Source: JAHEDT01 sp963825615 (GTDB lineage Bacteria; Desulfobacterota; Desulfuromonadia; Desulfuromonadales; BM103). Taken from it: DNA of 64,000 bases. Where the stretch lies: assembly GCA_963825615.1 (NCBI GenBank), contig CAWGTV010000008.1:186001-250000 (forward strand), written 5' to 3'. The notes beneath the pieces are model-generated. The model was given only the letters and a program-made list of their open reading frames with translations, was not told the origin of the DNA and searched no databases. The number at the start of each line of letters is the position of its first letter. The first letter of the stretch is position 1. The position numbers were made by a program, and so were the translations under genes. Below are positions 1-9,099 of the stretch, one piece after another.

Positions 1-2
1 AT

Positions 3-1496
3 GCCCTCGGCCAGATCACCACCATGTCACTGGACAACCAGCGCAGCCTCAAGCTGGCGATCGCCCGAGACCCGCTCTTCCTCGAGGTTGCCGAATCTGT
101 GGCCGGCGAAATGAATGCCTGGGCCCGCGATTTTTTTGGTCGTGAGATTATCGCCGACTGGCGCACCCAGCTCGACTTTACCACCAAGATCTTCCGCGCC
201 CGCGGCCTGCACCTCGACGATCGCCACATCCGCGTCGACGGCCAGTCGCTCTCAGCGTCCGCCGTCGACATGGCCCTCTACGTTGTCAACAATTATGAGG
301 CGCTGCAACAGGCAGGCGACTCCATCGTTCTCTACCTGCCGAAAATCCAGACCGCCGAAGAAGCCGGCTTCTGGAATAAGATGCTGAGCGCCTTAGAGAA
401 ACACCTGGGCCTGATCGAGGGGACGATCAAAGTCTACGTGCTGGTGGAGCAACTCGAGCAGACCTTCCAGCTCATGGAAATCCGCGCCGCCCTCGGCCTG
501 CACTTCGTCGGCTTCAACACCGGCCGCTGGGACTACATCAACAGCGTCTCCGACGCCAACTGCTGGGATGCCGGCTTCGTCAACCCCAACATCGAGTCGA
601 TTGTCATGACCTACGGCTACATGCGCAACTACGAAGACCGCGTGCGCCGCGCCGTCAACACCCCGGACGCCAAGGGCAACTACGCCCTGTGGCAAGGGGG
701 GATGGAACCGAACATTCCGGTCGGCTCGGCGGAAGGGGTGGCGAGCAGCATGAAGAAGGCCAAGGCCGGGGCCGAACGCGAACAGCGTGAAGGGGCGAGT
801 GGCAAGTGGATCGCCCACTGGAAGATGGCGCACATCATCCGCCCAGTATGGGAAGTGGTCGGCGAGGCCAACCAGCTCGGCCGCAAGTTCCCGCCCTTGA
901 CCTATACCGACCAGGACGCCGCTGGGCTGACCTTGCTGGAGCCGGCCCCGCGTACCGTACGCGGCGCCCGGAACCTGCTGAGCGTGGCCCTGCAGTACGG
1001 CAACGCCTTCGGCCAGGGACTACAGGCGGCGGCCCTCAAGCCGGCCGACTTCTTCGGCAACGACGACATCCTCTACCTGATGGAGGACATGGCGACCGGC
1101 GAGATCCGGCTGAGCATCCTCTGGGAATGGATCCACAAGGGCGCGTCCCTCACCGAGGATGATGCCGAAACCGGTCTTAAAGCCGGCGAAGTCTTTAGCA
1201 TAAAGATCTTCGCCCGCCTGCTCGAGGAGGAATACGCTAAGCTGCTGGCCGCCGGCAACCGCGACGTGCACGACAACTCCAAGACCACGACCCTGCCGAT
1301 CGCACGGGCCATCGTCGAAGCCTACGTCCTCGATCCGGTCAAGGCCCCCTGGTATATCGACCTGCTTAACATCAACCTGAACAACCACGATCTGGGCGTC
1401 GCCAAGCAGCGCATCAAGCAGTATATGGACGCCTTCAAAAACCGCAACGAGCGTATCACGGAGAACCTCGACACTTTACCGGCAGGCCGCCGCTAG
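3..1496 (+). CDS. aceB: malate synthase, 5' end outside the window
   Basis: Malate synthase condenses glyoxylate with acetyl-CoA to give malate, the second step of the glyoxylate bypass in the cytoplasm. Counting from the Met at position 24, LPKIQT (about residue 105), the signature-like GFNTGRWDYI (about 163-172) and LMEDMATGEI (about 353) match the active-site barrel of A-type malate synthases. The frame stays open to the left edge with no stop, and the Met at 24 has no ribosome binding site. A-type enzymes of about 530 residues carry more sequence before the LPK motif, so the true start is probably outside the window. The isocitrate lyase gene follows after 18 bases, so the two are probably co-transcribed and allow growth on acetate or fatty acids. 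Confidence 0.9.
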   Translation, partial: ALGQITTMSLDNQRSLKLAIARDPLFLEVAESVAGEMNAWARDFFGREIIADWRTQLDFTTKIFRARGLHLDDRHIRVDGQSLSASAVDMALYVVNNYEALQQAGDSIVLYLPKIQTAEEAGFWNKMLSALEKHLGLIEGTIKVYVLVEQLEQTFQLMEIRAALGLHFVGFNTGRWDYINSVSDANCWDAGFVNPNIESIVMTYGYMRNYEDRVRRAVNTPDAKGNYALWQGGMEPNIPVGSAEGVASSMKKAKAGAEREQREGASGKWIAHWKMAHIIRPVWEVVGEANQLGRKFPPLTYTDQDAAGLTLLEPAPRTVRGARNLLSVALQYGNAFGQGLQAAALKPADFFGNDDILYLMEDMATGEIRLSILWEWIHKGASLTEDDAETGLKAGEVFSIKIFARLLEEEYAKLLAAGNRDVHDNSKTTTLPIARAIVEAYVLDPVKAPWYIDLLNINLNNHDLGVAKQRIKQYMDAFKNRNERITENLDTLPAGRR

Positions 1497-1514
1497 CATC
1501 ACAGGGAGAGACTG

Positions 1515-3770
1515 ATGAGTACTTTTGCAGAAGCAGTAAAGGCCACCCGCGACTGGTTCGCCGCCCCCCGCTTCCAAGGGATCCTGCGGCTCTACACGGC
1601 CGATCAGGTCGTCGAACAGCGTGGCACTATACCGGTTGACTACACCATCGCCCGGGATGCGGCGGCGGCCTTCTACGACCGCCTGCGTGAACTCTTTGTT
1701 GACAAGAAATCGATCACCACCTTCGGCCCCTACTCCCCCGGCCAGGCAGTCTCCATCAAGCGCATGGGGATCGAGGGTATCTACCTGGGCGGCTGGGCCA
1801 CCTCAGCCAAGGGTTCGGTCAACGAGGATCCCGGTCCCGATCTGGCCAGCTACCCCCTAAGCCAGGTTCCCGACGAGGCGGCTCCGCTGGTCAGGGCGCT
1901 GCTCGCCGCCGACCGCAACCAGTACTTCCTGCGCCTTCGCATGAGTGAGGAAGAGCTCCGGCAGATCCCCGAAATTGACTATCGGCCGTTCATCATCGCC
2001 GACGCCGACACCGGCCATGGCGGTGACGCCCACGTGCGTAACCTGGTCCGCCGCTTCGTCGAAGTGGGCGTCCCCGGCTACCATATCGAAGATCAGAAAC
2101 CGGGTGTGAAGAAGTGCGGCCACCAGGCCGGCAAGGTGCTGGTGCCGGTGGACGAGCAGATCAAGCGCCTCAACGCGGCGCGCTTCCAGCTCGACGTCAT
2201 GCAGGTTCCGGGGATCATCGTCGCCCGCACCGACGCCGAAGCGGCCACCTTCCTGGACGGCCGCGGCGACGAGCGCGACCATCGCTTCATTCTCGGCGCC
2301 ACCAACACCAACATCCCCAACTACAAGACGGCCTTCCTCGCCGTCATGCGCCAGTTCCACACCAAAGGTGTCCCGGAGATCAACGGTCATCTCATGTACC
2401 GCATCACCGATGACACCTACGCCGCGGCCGATGAGTGGCTCAAGAAGAACGGCCTCTCCGCAGAGATCGACGCCGCAGTCAAGGCACTGCCGAACCACAG
2501 CACCGTCGTCATCAACGCGGCCCTCGATCAGGCGGCCACGCGCCTGCTCGACCTCTGGCAGATGGAAGCCTGCATGAAGACCTACGGCGAGGCCGTCGCC
2601 GACGTCATGGCCTACCATCTCGATGAAGGCGCAGAGCTGCCGATGACCGTGGAGGAGTGGCACGCCTACGTCGAAGAGTCGTCCTTCGTCGAAGCACGGC
2701 AGAAGGCCCGGGCTATGGGCTTCAACATCATCTGGAACTGCGACATCGCCCGCACACCTGAAGGCTACTACCAGGTCAAGGGCGGCATCCCCTACGCCAT
2801 CGCCAAATCCCTGGCCGTCGCGCCATTCGCCGACATCCTGTGGATGGAGACCAAGACCGCCGATCTCCACGACGCCAAGATCTTTGCCGACGCTATCCAC
2901 GCCGTCTACCCCGACAAGATGTTGGCCTACAACCTGTCCCCCTCATTCAACTGGGACACCACCGGCATGAACGAGGAGGAGATGCGGCGCTTCCCCGAGG
3001 AACTCGGCAAGCTCGGCTTTGTCTTCAACTTCATCACCTACGGCGGCCACCAGGTCGACGGCATGGCCGGGGAGGAGTTTGCCCGCGCCCTCAAGGAAGA
3101 CGGCATGCTCGCCCTAGCCCGCCTGCAACGCAAGCTGAGGCTGGTCGACTCCCCCTACAAGACGCCCCAGACCTACGTCGGCGGACCGCGTTCCGACGCC
3201 GGGCTCATGGCGGTCTCCGGCGGCACCGCCACGACCAAGGCGATGGGCAAGGGCTCGACCCAGTACCAGCACCTGATCGAGACCGAGGTGCCGCCGAAAC
3301 GCCTGGAGGAGTGGCTCAAGCTCTGGGCCGGCCACTACAGCCTCGACACCAAACTTCGCGTCACCCTCAGGCCGCACACCGCCGGTTCGGAACTGCTGGA
3401 ATTGACCCTGGTCGACAGCAAGGGCAACAAGAGGGCGAACATCATCTTCGCCGTCCTGCAGGACCGGCGCGAGCGCAACATGCTCTCGATTCGCGACCAG
3501 AATACCTTTAGCGAAGATTTCCGTCAGAAACGCCTGATGACCCTGGTCACGCTCTTCCTCATCCATCGCTACAAGGCTGTCTCTGTCCACTACGTCACCC
3601 CCACTGAGGACAACCAGCTTCAGGCCGAAGGGATGCGCGCTCTTGGCCTGTACAGCGAGATTCGCATCGAGATCGGCGAGATCATCGTTGCCCAGGTCAA
3701 CCCGGACTGCGTCAAAGGGTTGGTCAAACCGGAGAGCCCTGACTTGAAGAAACTCATCACCAAAAGCTAA
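1515..3770 (+). CDS. aceA: isocitrate lyase, long (ICL2-like) form
   Basis: Isocitrate lyase splits isocitrate into glyoxylate and succinate and works with the preceding malate synthase. The catalytic signature KKCGH is at about residues 198-202, with IADADTGHGG upstream (about 156-165) for metal and substrate binding. The protein has 751 residues, far longer than the roughly 430 of E. coli AceA, and resembles the long ICL2 class with an extra C-terminal region; the part after about residue 600 is not needed for the basic fold. The start is supported by a purine-rich GGGAGAG just upstream. A strong bidirectional terminator follows the stop. Confidence 0.93.
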   Translation: MSTFAEAVKATRDWFAAPRFQGILRLYTADQVVEQRGTIPVDYTIARDAAAAFYDRLRELFVDKKSITTFGPYSPGQAVSIKRMGIEGIYLGGWATSAKGSVNEDPGPDLASYPLSQVPDEAAPLVRALLAADRNQYFLRLRMSEEELRQIPEIDYRPFIIADADTGHGGDAHVRNLVRRFVEVGVPGYHIEDQKPGVKKCGHQAGKVLVPVDEQIKRLNAARFQLDVMQVPGIIVARTDAEAATFLDGRGDERDHRFILGATNTNIPNYKTAFLAVMRQFHTKGVPEINGHLMYRITDDTYAAADEWLKKNGLSAEIDAAVKALPNHSTVVINAALDQAATRLLDLWQMEACMKTYGEAVADVMAYHLDEGAELPMTVEEWHAYVEESSFVEARQKARAMGFNIIWNCDIARTPEGYYQVKGGIPYAIAKSLAVAPFADILWMETKTADLHDAKIFADAIHAVYPDKMLAYNLSPSFNWDTTGMNEEEMRRFPEELGKLGFVFNFITYGGHQVDGMAGEEFARALKEDGMLALARLQRKLRLVDSPYKTPQTYVGGPRSDAGLMAVSGGTATTKAMGKGSTQYQHLIETEVPPKRLEEWLKLWAGHYSLDTKLRVTLRPHTAGSELLELTLVDSKGNKRANIIFAVLQDRRERNMLSIRDQNTFSEDFRQKRLMTLVTLFLIHRYKAVSVHYVTPTEDNQLQAEGMRALGLYSEIRIEIGEIIVAQVNPDCVKGLVKPESPDLKKLITKS

Positions 3771-3803
3771 AACCTTCTGGTCTGATAAGTCCATGTAGAG
3801 AGC

Positions 3804-3837
3804 AACAAAAAAGACCGCCGATGGCGGTCTTTTTTGT
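3804..3837. terminator. bidirectional intrinsic terminator
   Basis: AAGACCGCC-GAT-GGCGGTCTT forms a perfect 9-bp stem flanked by an A-run on the left and a T-run on the right. It therefore works in both directions, between aceA (plus) and the converging ydbL-like gene (minus). Confidence 0.9.
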
Positions 3838-3856
3838 TGTCGTGATTATCTGTTGA

Positions 3857-4424
3857 TCACTTCTTTTGCCAGCCGCTGTCAACCTGCAGATACCAACCGG
3901 GCCGGGCCTTGTCACGCCAGGACTCGGCGAAAATCGACTGCACTTCGGCGGCCTTGTCCGGAAAGCCGTTAGCCGTGGAAATTTCCTTGTAGAGTCTTAA
4001 GCGATCCTGGTTCTCCGCCTTGACCAGGCGGTTGACTTCGGCACGCACCTTCATATCGAGGCCATCGGCATGTGCGCACCTCGAGCAGGCCGTCGCGGGT
4101 AATGCCGACCTGGCCGGAATCGAGGTAGGGCGTCAACTGTTCGAAGCGCGTCTTCATATCTTCCCTGATTGCACGGATTTCTGGGGTGGTGACATCCAGG
4201 TCTTGGGCAGCATAGGCCGTGGTCGGCACAAAGATGTGGTAAAAACTGCTGCCGGGCTGGGCAGGTGGCGTGGTCACCGGTTTCGCCGGCTCGCCGTAGA
4301 CCTCGTCGACGATGCGGTCGGCGACGCCGCGAATTTCCTCGGCGGGGAAGTAGATGTTTATGGTCACGCAGGCGACCACTGTGCCAATCGCTAGCAGGGC
4401 GATTCCTTTGATGAGACGTTTCAT
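3857..4424 (-). pseudogene. YdbL-like DUF1318 lipoprotein, frameshifted
   Basis: The gene starts at an ATG at 4424 with GGAGG 8 bases upstream (MKRLIKG). The N-terminus is a signal peptide with a lipobox (VVAC), followed by TINIYFPAEE and the DUF1318/YdbL body. The frame reads well to GLLEVR (about 4073) and then runs into an unrelated frame, while the expected continuation (ADGLDMKVRAEV, to the C-terminus at 3857) lies in a second frame. One extra base near 4066-4070 accounts for the break. In E. coli YdbL is encoded with YdbH and YnbE, proteins tied to phospholipid transport across the envelope; the YdbH-like gene sits 60 bases upstream here. No separate ynbE is present. The break may be a real mutation or a sequencing error. 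Confidence 0.8.
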
Positions 4425-4484
4425 TGCAGTCCTCCATTGGGAGTGTTCTTGAATAGATCGACTATACACCACGCCGGGTTAAAA

Positions 4485-7400
4485 TCAATGTTCGGCACGC
4501 TCGATGCGCTTGAGGCGACGCACCATCTCCTTAAATGAAATAGTCGGCGAGGAAACCACCACGTCGATGCGCGGCGGCAACAGTCCGCCATAGACCAGGT
4601 ACTGGTTCGAGTCCGCCCTGCCGCTCCCCTCGAGATGGAAATGGTCGTTCTGTAGCCAGCAAAGAATGCCGATCTTGCGATAGTGATAGAAATCGATGAA
4701 CTGGTAGATCCCCTGGGAAAGGGCCGCGGAGAGGCCCCCTTGGCTGAGAGTGTTGAGGTTGCGGATCGCCTTGACGCTGATGTTGCGGGTGCCCTCGAGG
4801 CGGGTCTCCAGGCGGGCCTTGAAGGCTGACGGGGTGCCGTCGAATAGGCGCAGTTCGTGGATATAACCGTCGGCAATACCGTTCATCTCGCCGAAGGCAA
4901 AGGTGTTGGTCAATTGGTGAAGGTCGATACCGCTGAAATCGACATCGGCATGATAAGTGGGAAAGCGTGAGAAGGGTGCCTCCACACGCATGTTGCCGAT
5001 GGTGAAGTCACCACCGAAGGCCCGCATCGAAGCATCACCGATCGTGCGGACTTCGTCGCCGGCGATATAAATTTCTGCCAGGCTGGCGCTCAACAGACCG
5101 CCCATCTCCGGCCAATCAAGGAAGCGGGAGATTTGCATCAGTTCGACATTGGTCACGTCGAGGGACGCCCGCAGCTGCGGCACCAGATTCGGCAGATCAA
5201 GTTGCAGGGCCGTCAACCTGACCACGCCGCCAGCGGCAGACAACTCCAGAGGCTGCAGCAGGCGCCAGCGATTGGGCGCTGCTTGCAGATCCAGACGCCC
5301 GGCACCGGACTTGAGCAAGCCGCCCTGCAGTCCTGACCATTTCAGGAACGCCGCCTCGACCAGTTCATCTGCTGCCGGGCCACCTTTTTGCAAGTGTACA
5401 GGCACGCGCCCATGCAGCCCGTCGATTTGCGCGATTTTGTCCCAGGCGACGTGCAGGTCCTCCGGTTCAAGGGTCAGGTCGAGCGACCAGAGATCACCCC
5501 GTGCGCGGATGGCGCCCTCGAGCTGCAGACGCCCCCCCAGGGAAAGCTTCTCAAGACCGGGCAGCAGTTCACCAGCCAAGGCTTTGACCGTCTCCTCGAA
5601 GCTCCCCTGCAAGCGTGGCACATCGACCTTGGCCTTCAGGTCGAGCTCCCCGGAGGCAGTGCTCCCTGAGCCGCTGACTTTGATCAACCCGGCCAGGTCA
5701 AGAGCAGCGGCCGCGAGCTCCAAGCGCCGGCGTCCGCCGAGCCAACTCCCCCGCACAGACAGATGCAACGGCAGAGCGGCCAGGTTACCGTACCAGCTCT
5801 GCAGCAGCGCCTCGGCAGCGCCGGCCTGACCGGTGAGGTTGAACGCCACCTTATCGCCGTTCAAATCAACCTGTCCCTGCAGGCGCAGTGTGCCGCCAAC
5901 CACCCCGGCCATGCCATCCTCAGCCTGGTATTCGATCACCTCCAGCGTCAGCGGGTCGAGGGTGACCGCCAGCTCGCCACCTGGCTGGCGGTCAAGGTTT
6001 AACTGTCCGCGCAGTCGTCCTGAGACTTGCGCGCCGCTCAACTGACCAGTCAAAGTGACCTTCGGTAGGCGCAGGCGACCGTCACGCCATTGCAGGCCAC
6101 CGGACAGGGTCAACGCCTGCAGATTAGGGGCCCCGGCGCCGGGAGTAAAACCGCCAGCCTGTGCCAAGCGTGTGGCATCGGCCACCTTTAGAGACCACTT
6201 ACCCTGCCAGTCGGTCACTACAGGGTCCCAAACCAGAGTCAATGCGCCCTCGGCCAGAGGATCTCCTCCGTCACGGGAGGTAACGACCAGATGGTCGCAG
6301 GCGAAGGTCAGCCGTGCATCACGCCATTCGCCATGCAGGTCAGTAGCCAGCGCGGCTAGTATGCCGAGCTTGGTTGTCAACCGGGCGGAGCTGATCGTCA
6401 CTGTATCGCGATCGGCCTCAACCCTGCCATGCAATTTCAGTTCGCGGGGAGCCAGAGCCGCTGTTGGCATGGTTATGCCGAGGCTCTGCAACAGCCCGGT
6501 AAGATTGTCTACCGTAATATCCCATGAGCCGCTCAGCTGCTGGTTTGCCCAGGTCCCCTCCAATGCCAAGGAGCTGGAACCGGCCAGAACAATGGTGCCC
6601 GCCAGCTCAAGATGCGCTGCAGAACCCTCCAGTTGCAGGCGTGAACTCTGCCACGGCCAGTGCCGTCCGGACATATGTATGGCACCCGGCCCCGTCTGTA
6701 GCTGTGCAGCAAGACGTCCGTCCGCAAGGCGAAGTTCGATAGTCGGTGCCGTCAGCTGCCAGTGCAGTTCCGCCGGCCAGGGCAGCGGCTCTCCCAGGGC
6801 CGTGAGCAGACCGGCGGCCGCCGTGTCATCGAGTCTCTCGAGACCCAGCCGGACGCCGTTGGCCAGGGCGGCATCGGCCTTGATGACGAGGGGGTTGGCC
6901 AACAGGTTTTTATCATTCCAAGAGAGCTCGGCAAGCGTGAGCGCAAGGCCCTCCTGCCAATGCCCCTGGCCGGTCAGGCGCATAGTCACACCTGGTTCGG
7001 CGCCGATGCGGGCAGAGATGGCCACTGGGAACTGCAGGGCCAGGCCACCCTCGGCCGCCAATTGATCGACCAGGAACCGGCGGCTCCCCCAATGCAGTTC
7101 GGCACCACCATTTTCCACGCGCCAGGCATCAATGCGCAGTGGCGGCGCCTGCGGCAACGCAACCGGTTCTGCCGGAGAGTCATCGTCGCCAGCGGCGGAC
7201 CAGACCAGCTGCGGTTGGCGGATCAGGACCTCGCTGATCCGGCGCTGCAGCAGGCCCGTCCAGCTAAACCGCACCTCGATGGCCACCACCGTGACATGGA
7301 AGACATCGTGACGTTCCAGGGACAACCCGGTCAGGACCAGTCGGCCATCGGCATAGGTCAATCGCTCAAAACCGACCTCGGCATTGAGCTCGGCAGCGGC

Positions 7401-7526
7401 ACGGGCACTCAACCAGGGGCGCACCACACCGTCCAGCACACGGTCGGCCGCCAGCCAGAGACCGCCCACTGCCAGCAGCAGCACCAGCAGAAAGGCACCA
7501 ATCAGTATGTGCAGGCTTTTGGTCAT
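4485..7526 (-). CDS. YdbH-like AsmA-family envelope protein
   Basis: This 1013-residue protein has one N-terminal membrane segment (about residues 5-27) and then a long periplasmic region rich in beta strands. It shows the amphipathic repeat pattern of AsmA-like bridge proteins (L.G.L.L.RQ.....W.....). Its C-terminal part (SQGIYQFIDFYHYRKIGI and VVSSPTISFKEMVRRL) resembles the YdbH/DUF748-type end that meets the outer-membrane partner. YdbH, TamB and YhdP are proposed to carry phospholipid to the outer membrane in E. coli. The neighbouring YdbL-like lipoprotein gene downstream supports the YdbH assignment. The start ATG has only a weak purine-rich site. Function is inferred from family and synteny. 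Confidence 0.75.
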   Translation of the reverse strand: MTKSLHILIGAFLLVLLLAVGGLWLAADRVLDGVVRPWLSARAAAELNAEVGFERLTYADGRLVLTGLSLERHDVFHVTVVAIEVRFSWTGLLQRRISEVLIRQPQLVWSAAGDDDSPAEPVALPQAPPLRIDAWRVENGGAELHWGSRRFLVDQLAAEGGLALQFPVAISARIGAEPGVTMRLTGQGHWQEGLALTLAELSWNDKNLLANPLVIKADAALANGVRLGLERLDDTAAAGLLTALGEPLPWPAELHWQLTAPTIELRLADGRLAAQLQTGPGAIHMSGRHWPWQSSRLQLEGSAAHLELAGTIVLAGSSSLALEGTWANQQLSGSWDITVDNLTGLLQSLGITMPTAALAPRELKLHGRVEADRDTVTISSARLTTKLGILAALATDLHGEWRDARLTFACDHLVVTSRDGGDPLAEGALTLVWDPVVTDWQGKWSLKVADATRLAQAGGFTPGAGAPNLQALTLSGGLQWRDGRLRLPKVTLTGQLSGAQVSGRLRGQLNLDRQPGGELAVTLDPLTLEVIEYQAEDGMAGVVGGTLRLQGQVDLNGDKVAFNLTGQAGAAEALLQSWYGNLAALPLHLSVRGSWLGGRRRLELAAAALDLAGLIKVSGSGSTASGELDLKAKVDVPRLQGSFEETVKALAGELLPGLEKLSLGGRLQLEGAIRARGDLWSLDLTLEPEDLHVAWDKIAQIDGLHGRVPVHLQKGGPAADELVEAAFLKWSGLQGGLLKSGAGRLDLQAAPNRWRLLQPLELSAAGGVVRLTALQLDLPNLVPQLRASLDVTNVELMQISRFLDWPEMGGLLSASLAEIYIAGDEVRTIGDASMRAFGGDFTIGNMRVEAPFSRFPTYHADVDFSGIDLHQLTNTFAFGEMNGIADGYIHELRLFDGTPSAFKARLETRLEGTRNISVKAIRNLNTLSQGGLSAALSQGIYQFIDFYHYRKIGILCWLQNDHFHLEGSGRADSNQYLVYGGLLPPRIDVVVSSPTISFKEMVRRLKRIERAEH

Positions 7527-8195
7527 CTAATAGTTCTTTGCGAGCAGAGGGTGCCTTCACAGCACGCTCCACCGCCAGAGGGAGAGCCCCTGCACCAGGG
7601 ATAGCCCATTTTTCGCCATGGAACGGACAGCCTGTTCATCATAGTCACAGGCAAAGGTTGGCACAACGCCAGAGTTTGGCAAGCGAATTGGGCCATGAAA
7701 ATGTGGTGCAAGGCAAAGACAACAACCCTTTTAACACAAAGACACCGCTGCTACGTAAAAACGCTAAGGAAGCCATGTTTAAATGAAGACAGTCACCTTT
7801 GTGACTGTCTTCATCATTGCGTCTTTACATTAATTTTTTAGGGTTTTGGATTTTTACTGTTAAAGACGTCCCAGAACCAAGGCGCTAATATTTAACTAGG
7901 AATGTTGGAAATGTGTTCTGTAAATCCTTAAGATGAGGCAATAATTCAAAACTAATACAGAGAGTGGGAGAGGTCAAAGAGATTAGCCTGTTAATGTATA
8001 TTCTTACCTTGATTAGGGGCACTCAGATTGGCTGAAATGCGAAATTTTTGCTAATTCTATCTTCCAACACGAGAGTTCACATACGCAAATAAAATTGTAT
8101 ACAGCCTAATCTTGCATATATCTGTTATAAATGTGAAGGCCATCCTGACAGGCGAAGATTTTGGCCTTTACCGCTAACATTTAAGGAGACAACCA
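7527..8195. other. 669-base intergenic region with one hairpin
   Basis: This region separates two divergent genes and has no convincing gene. It becomes AT-rich after about 7780. A perfect 12-bp inverted repeat (GAAGACAGTCAC-CTTT-GTGACTGTCTTC) lies at 7785-7812, without a T-run on either side, so it may be a protein-binding dyad or an RNA hairpin rather than a terminator. The promoter for the gene at 8196 should lie in the AT-rich part at 7980-8150, but I could not pick a single one. Confidence 0.6.
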
Positions 8196-8801
8196 ATGAC
8201 AATGTGGGAAAAAATTCGCGATGGAATTCACAATGTTTCTTCAAAAACCGGGGAATTTATCAAAAGTGGTGCGGAAAAGACCGCTGAGACAGCGACATAC
8301 ACTTCAAAACTCACCCAGCTAACCTGGGAAAAACGCAGTATTCTGAAAAAGATTGAAGATGAGCACCTTAAACTAGGGGCCCTGGTACACAAGCTCCAGA
8401 AAGAGAATCGGCTCGATGATTTAAAAAATGCAGCACAAGCCAGCTTTGAGACCCTTGCTGCCTATGACAAAAAGGTGGCGGACATAGATTCGGAAAAAGA
8501 AGAGCTTGCGACTCTGCATAATATTGGTAGTGCAGAAGAGAACTTTGCACAGGATCTCGCTGAAAACCTGGAGACCAGTGGAGGGACCATGCAAAAGGTC
8601 ACCATCAAGGGCACCTCACCTTTTGTTGACAAGAAACTGAAGGAGATAAAATTACCCAAAGAGGCTCTGATAGTTAATGTCATGCGGGGAGCGGAAATGA
8701 TCATTCCCGACGGAAATACCGTTCTTCAGGCAGAGGATGGGATTACTCTCCTAGGGAAGAAAGAGGACGTCGAAACCGCAGTGAAAAATTTTTCAGCTTA
8801 A
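8196..8801 (+). CDS. coiled-coil protein with C-terminal TrkA-C-like domain
   Basis: This 201-residue soluble protein has no signal peptide. Residues about 1-125 are charged and predicted helical or coiled-coil (LTWEKRSILKKIEDEHLKLG). Residues about 128-200 look like an RCK_C/TrkA-C ligand-binding domain: a basic turn (GTSPFVDKKLKEIKLP), then a strand (ALIVNVMRGAEMIIPDG) and the typical ending GITLLGKKEDVETAVKNF. TrkA-C domains usually sit on K+ channels and transporters; here there is no transport domain. The AAGGAGA site 6 bases before ATG supports the start. The gene stands alone between long intergenic regions. It could be a nucleotide- or ion-sensing regulator, but function is unknown. 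Confidence 0.7.
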   Translation: MTMWEKIRDGIHNVSSKTGEFIKSGAEKTAETATYTSKLTQLTWEKRSILKKIEDEHLKLGALVHKLQKENRLDDLKNAAQASFETLAAYDKKVADIDSEKEELATLHNIGSAEENFAQDLAENLETSGGTMQKVTIKGTSPFVDKKLKEIKLPKEALIVNVMRGAEMIIPDGNTVLQAEDGITLLGKKEDVETAVKNFSA

Positions 8802-8855
8802 ATCGATAAGTTCTGATTTTAAAAAAATCAGCCTATATCCGGGGACTGTAAGAAA

Positions 8856-8885
8856 ATGGCCACCTGAGGCATGTCAGGTGGCCAT
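8856..8885. repeat. 12-bp inverted repeat after the coiled-coil gene
   Basis: ATGGCCACCTGA and TCAGGTGGCCAT flank a 6-base loop. There is no strong T-run, so it is a hairpin of uncertain role, possibly a weak terminator for the plus-strand gene ending at 8801. The rest of 8802-9043 shows nothing else recognisable. Confidence 0.5.
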
Positions 8886-9043
8886 AAATTTACGGATTAA
8901 AGGGCAGCCTAAATATATCTATCAACAACACGCACTATCTTCCAATTTCTAAATGTGCCTCACAAGCTTGCATATTCTATTTTTCAAAACTAGAGCCCAG
9001 AGACCTTTTTTTATCACCAGGTTTTCGTTTTGCCCATGACCCC

Positions 9044-9071
9044 AAAAAAGCGGAACCGTTTCCGGCTCCGC
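9044..9071 (-). terminator. terminator of the glutamate synthase operon
   Basis: On the minus strand, GCGGAGCC-GGAAAC-GGTTCCGC forms an 8-bp stem (one G-U pair) followed by TTTTTT, 28 bases after the operon's last stop codon. Confidence 0.85.
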
Positions 9072-9099
9072 CTCTGTCGTTACACAATCATTTGACCGT

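Noticed and set aside
1857..2900. Long antisense ORF inside aceA, and similar ones in dnaK (35003-36118) and nifJ (43802-44908)
   Set aside because: These are shadows caused by high-GC codon use; the plus-strand genes are clear.
7538..7786. 82-residue plus-strand ORF
   Set aside because: No ribosome site, low-complexity composition and no similarity that I can recognise.
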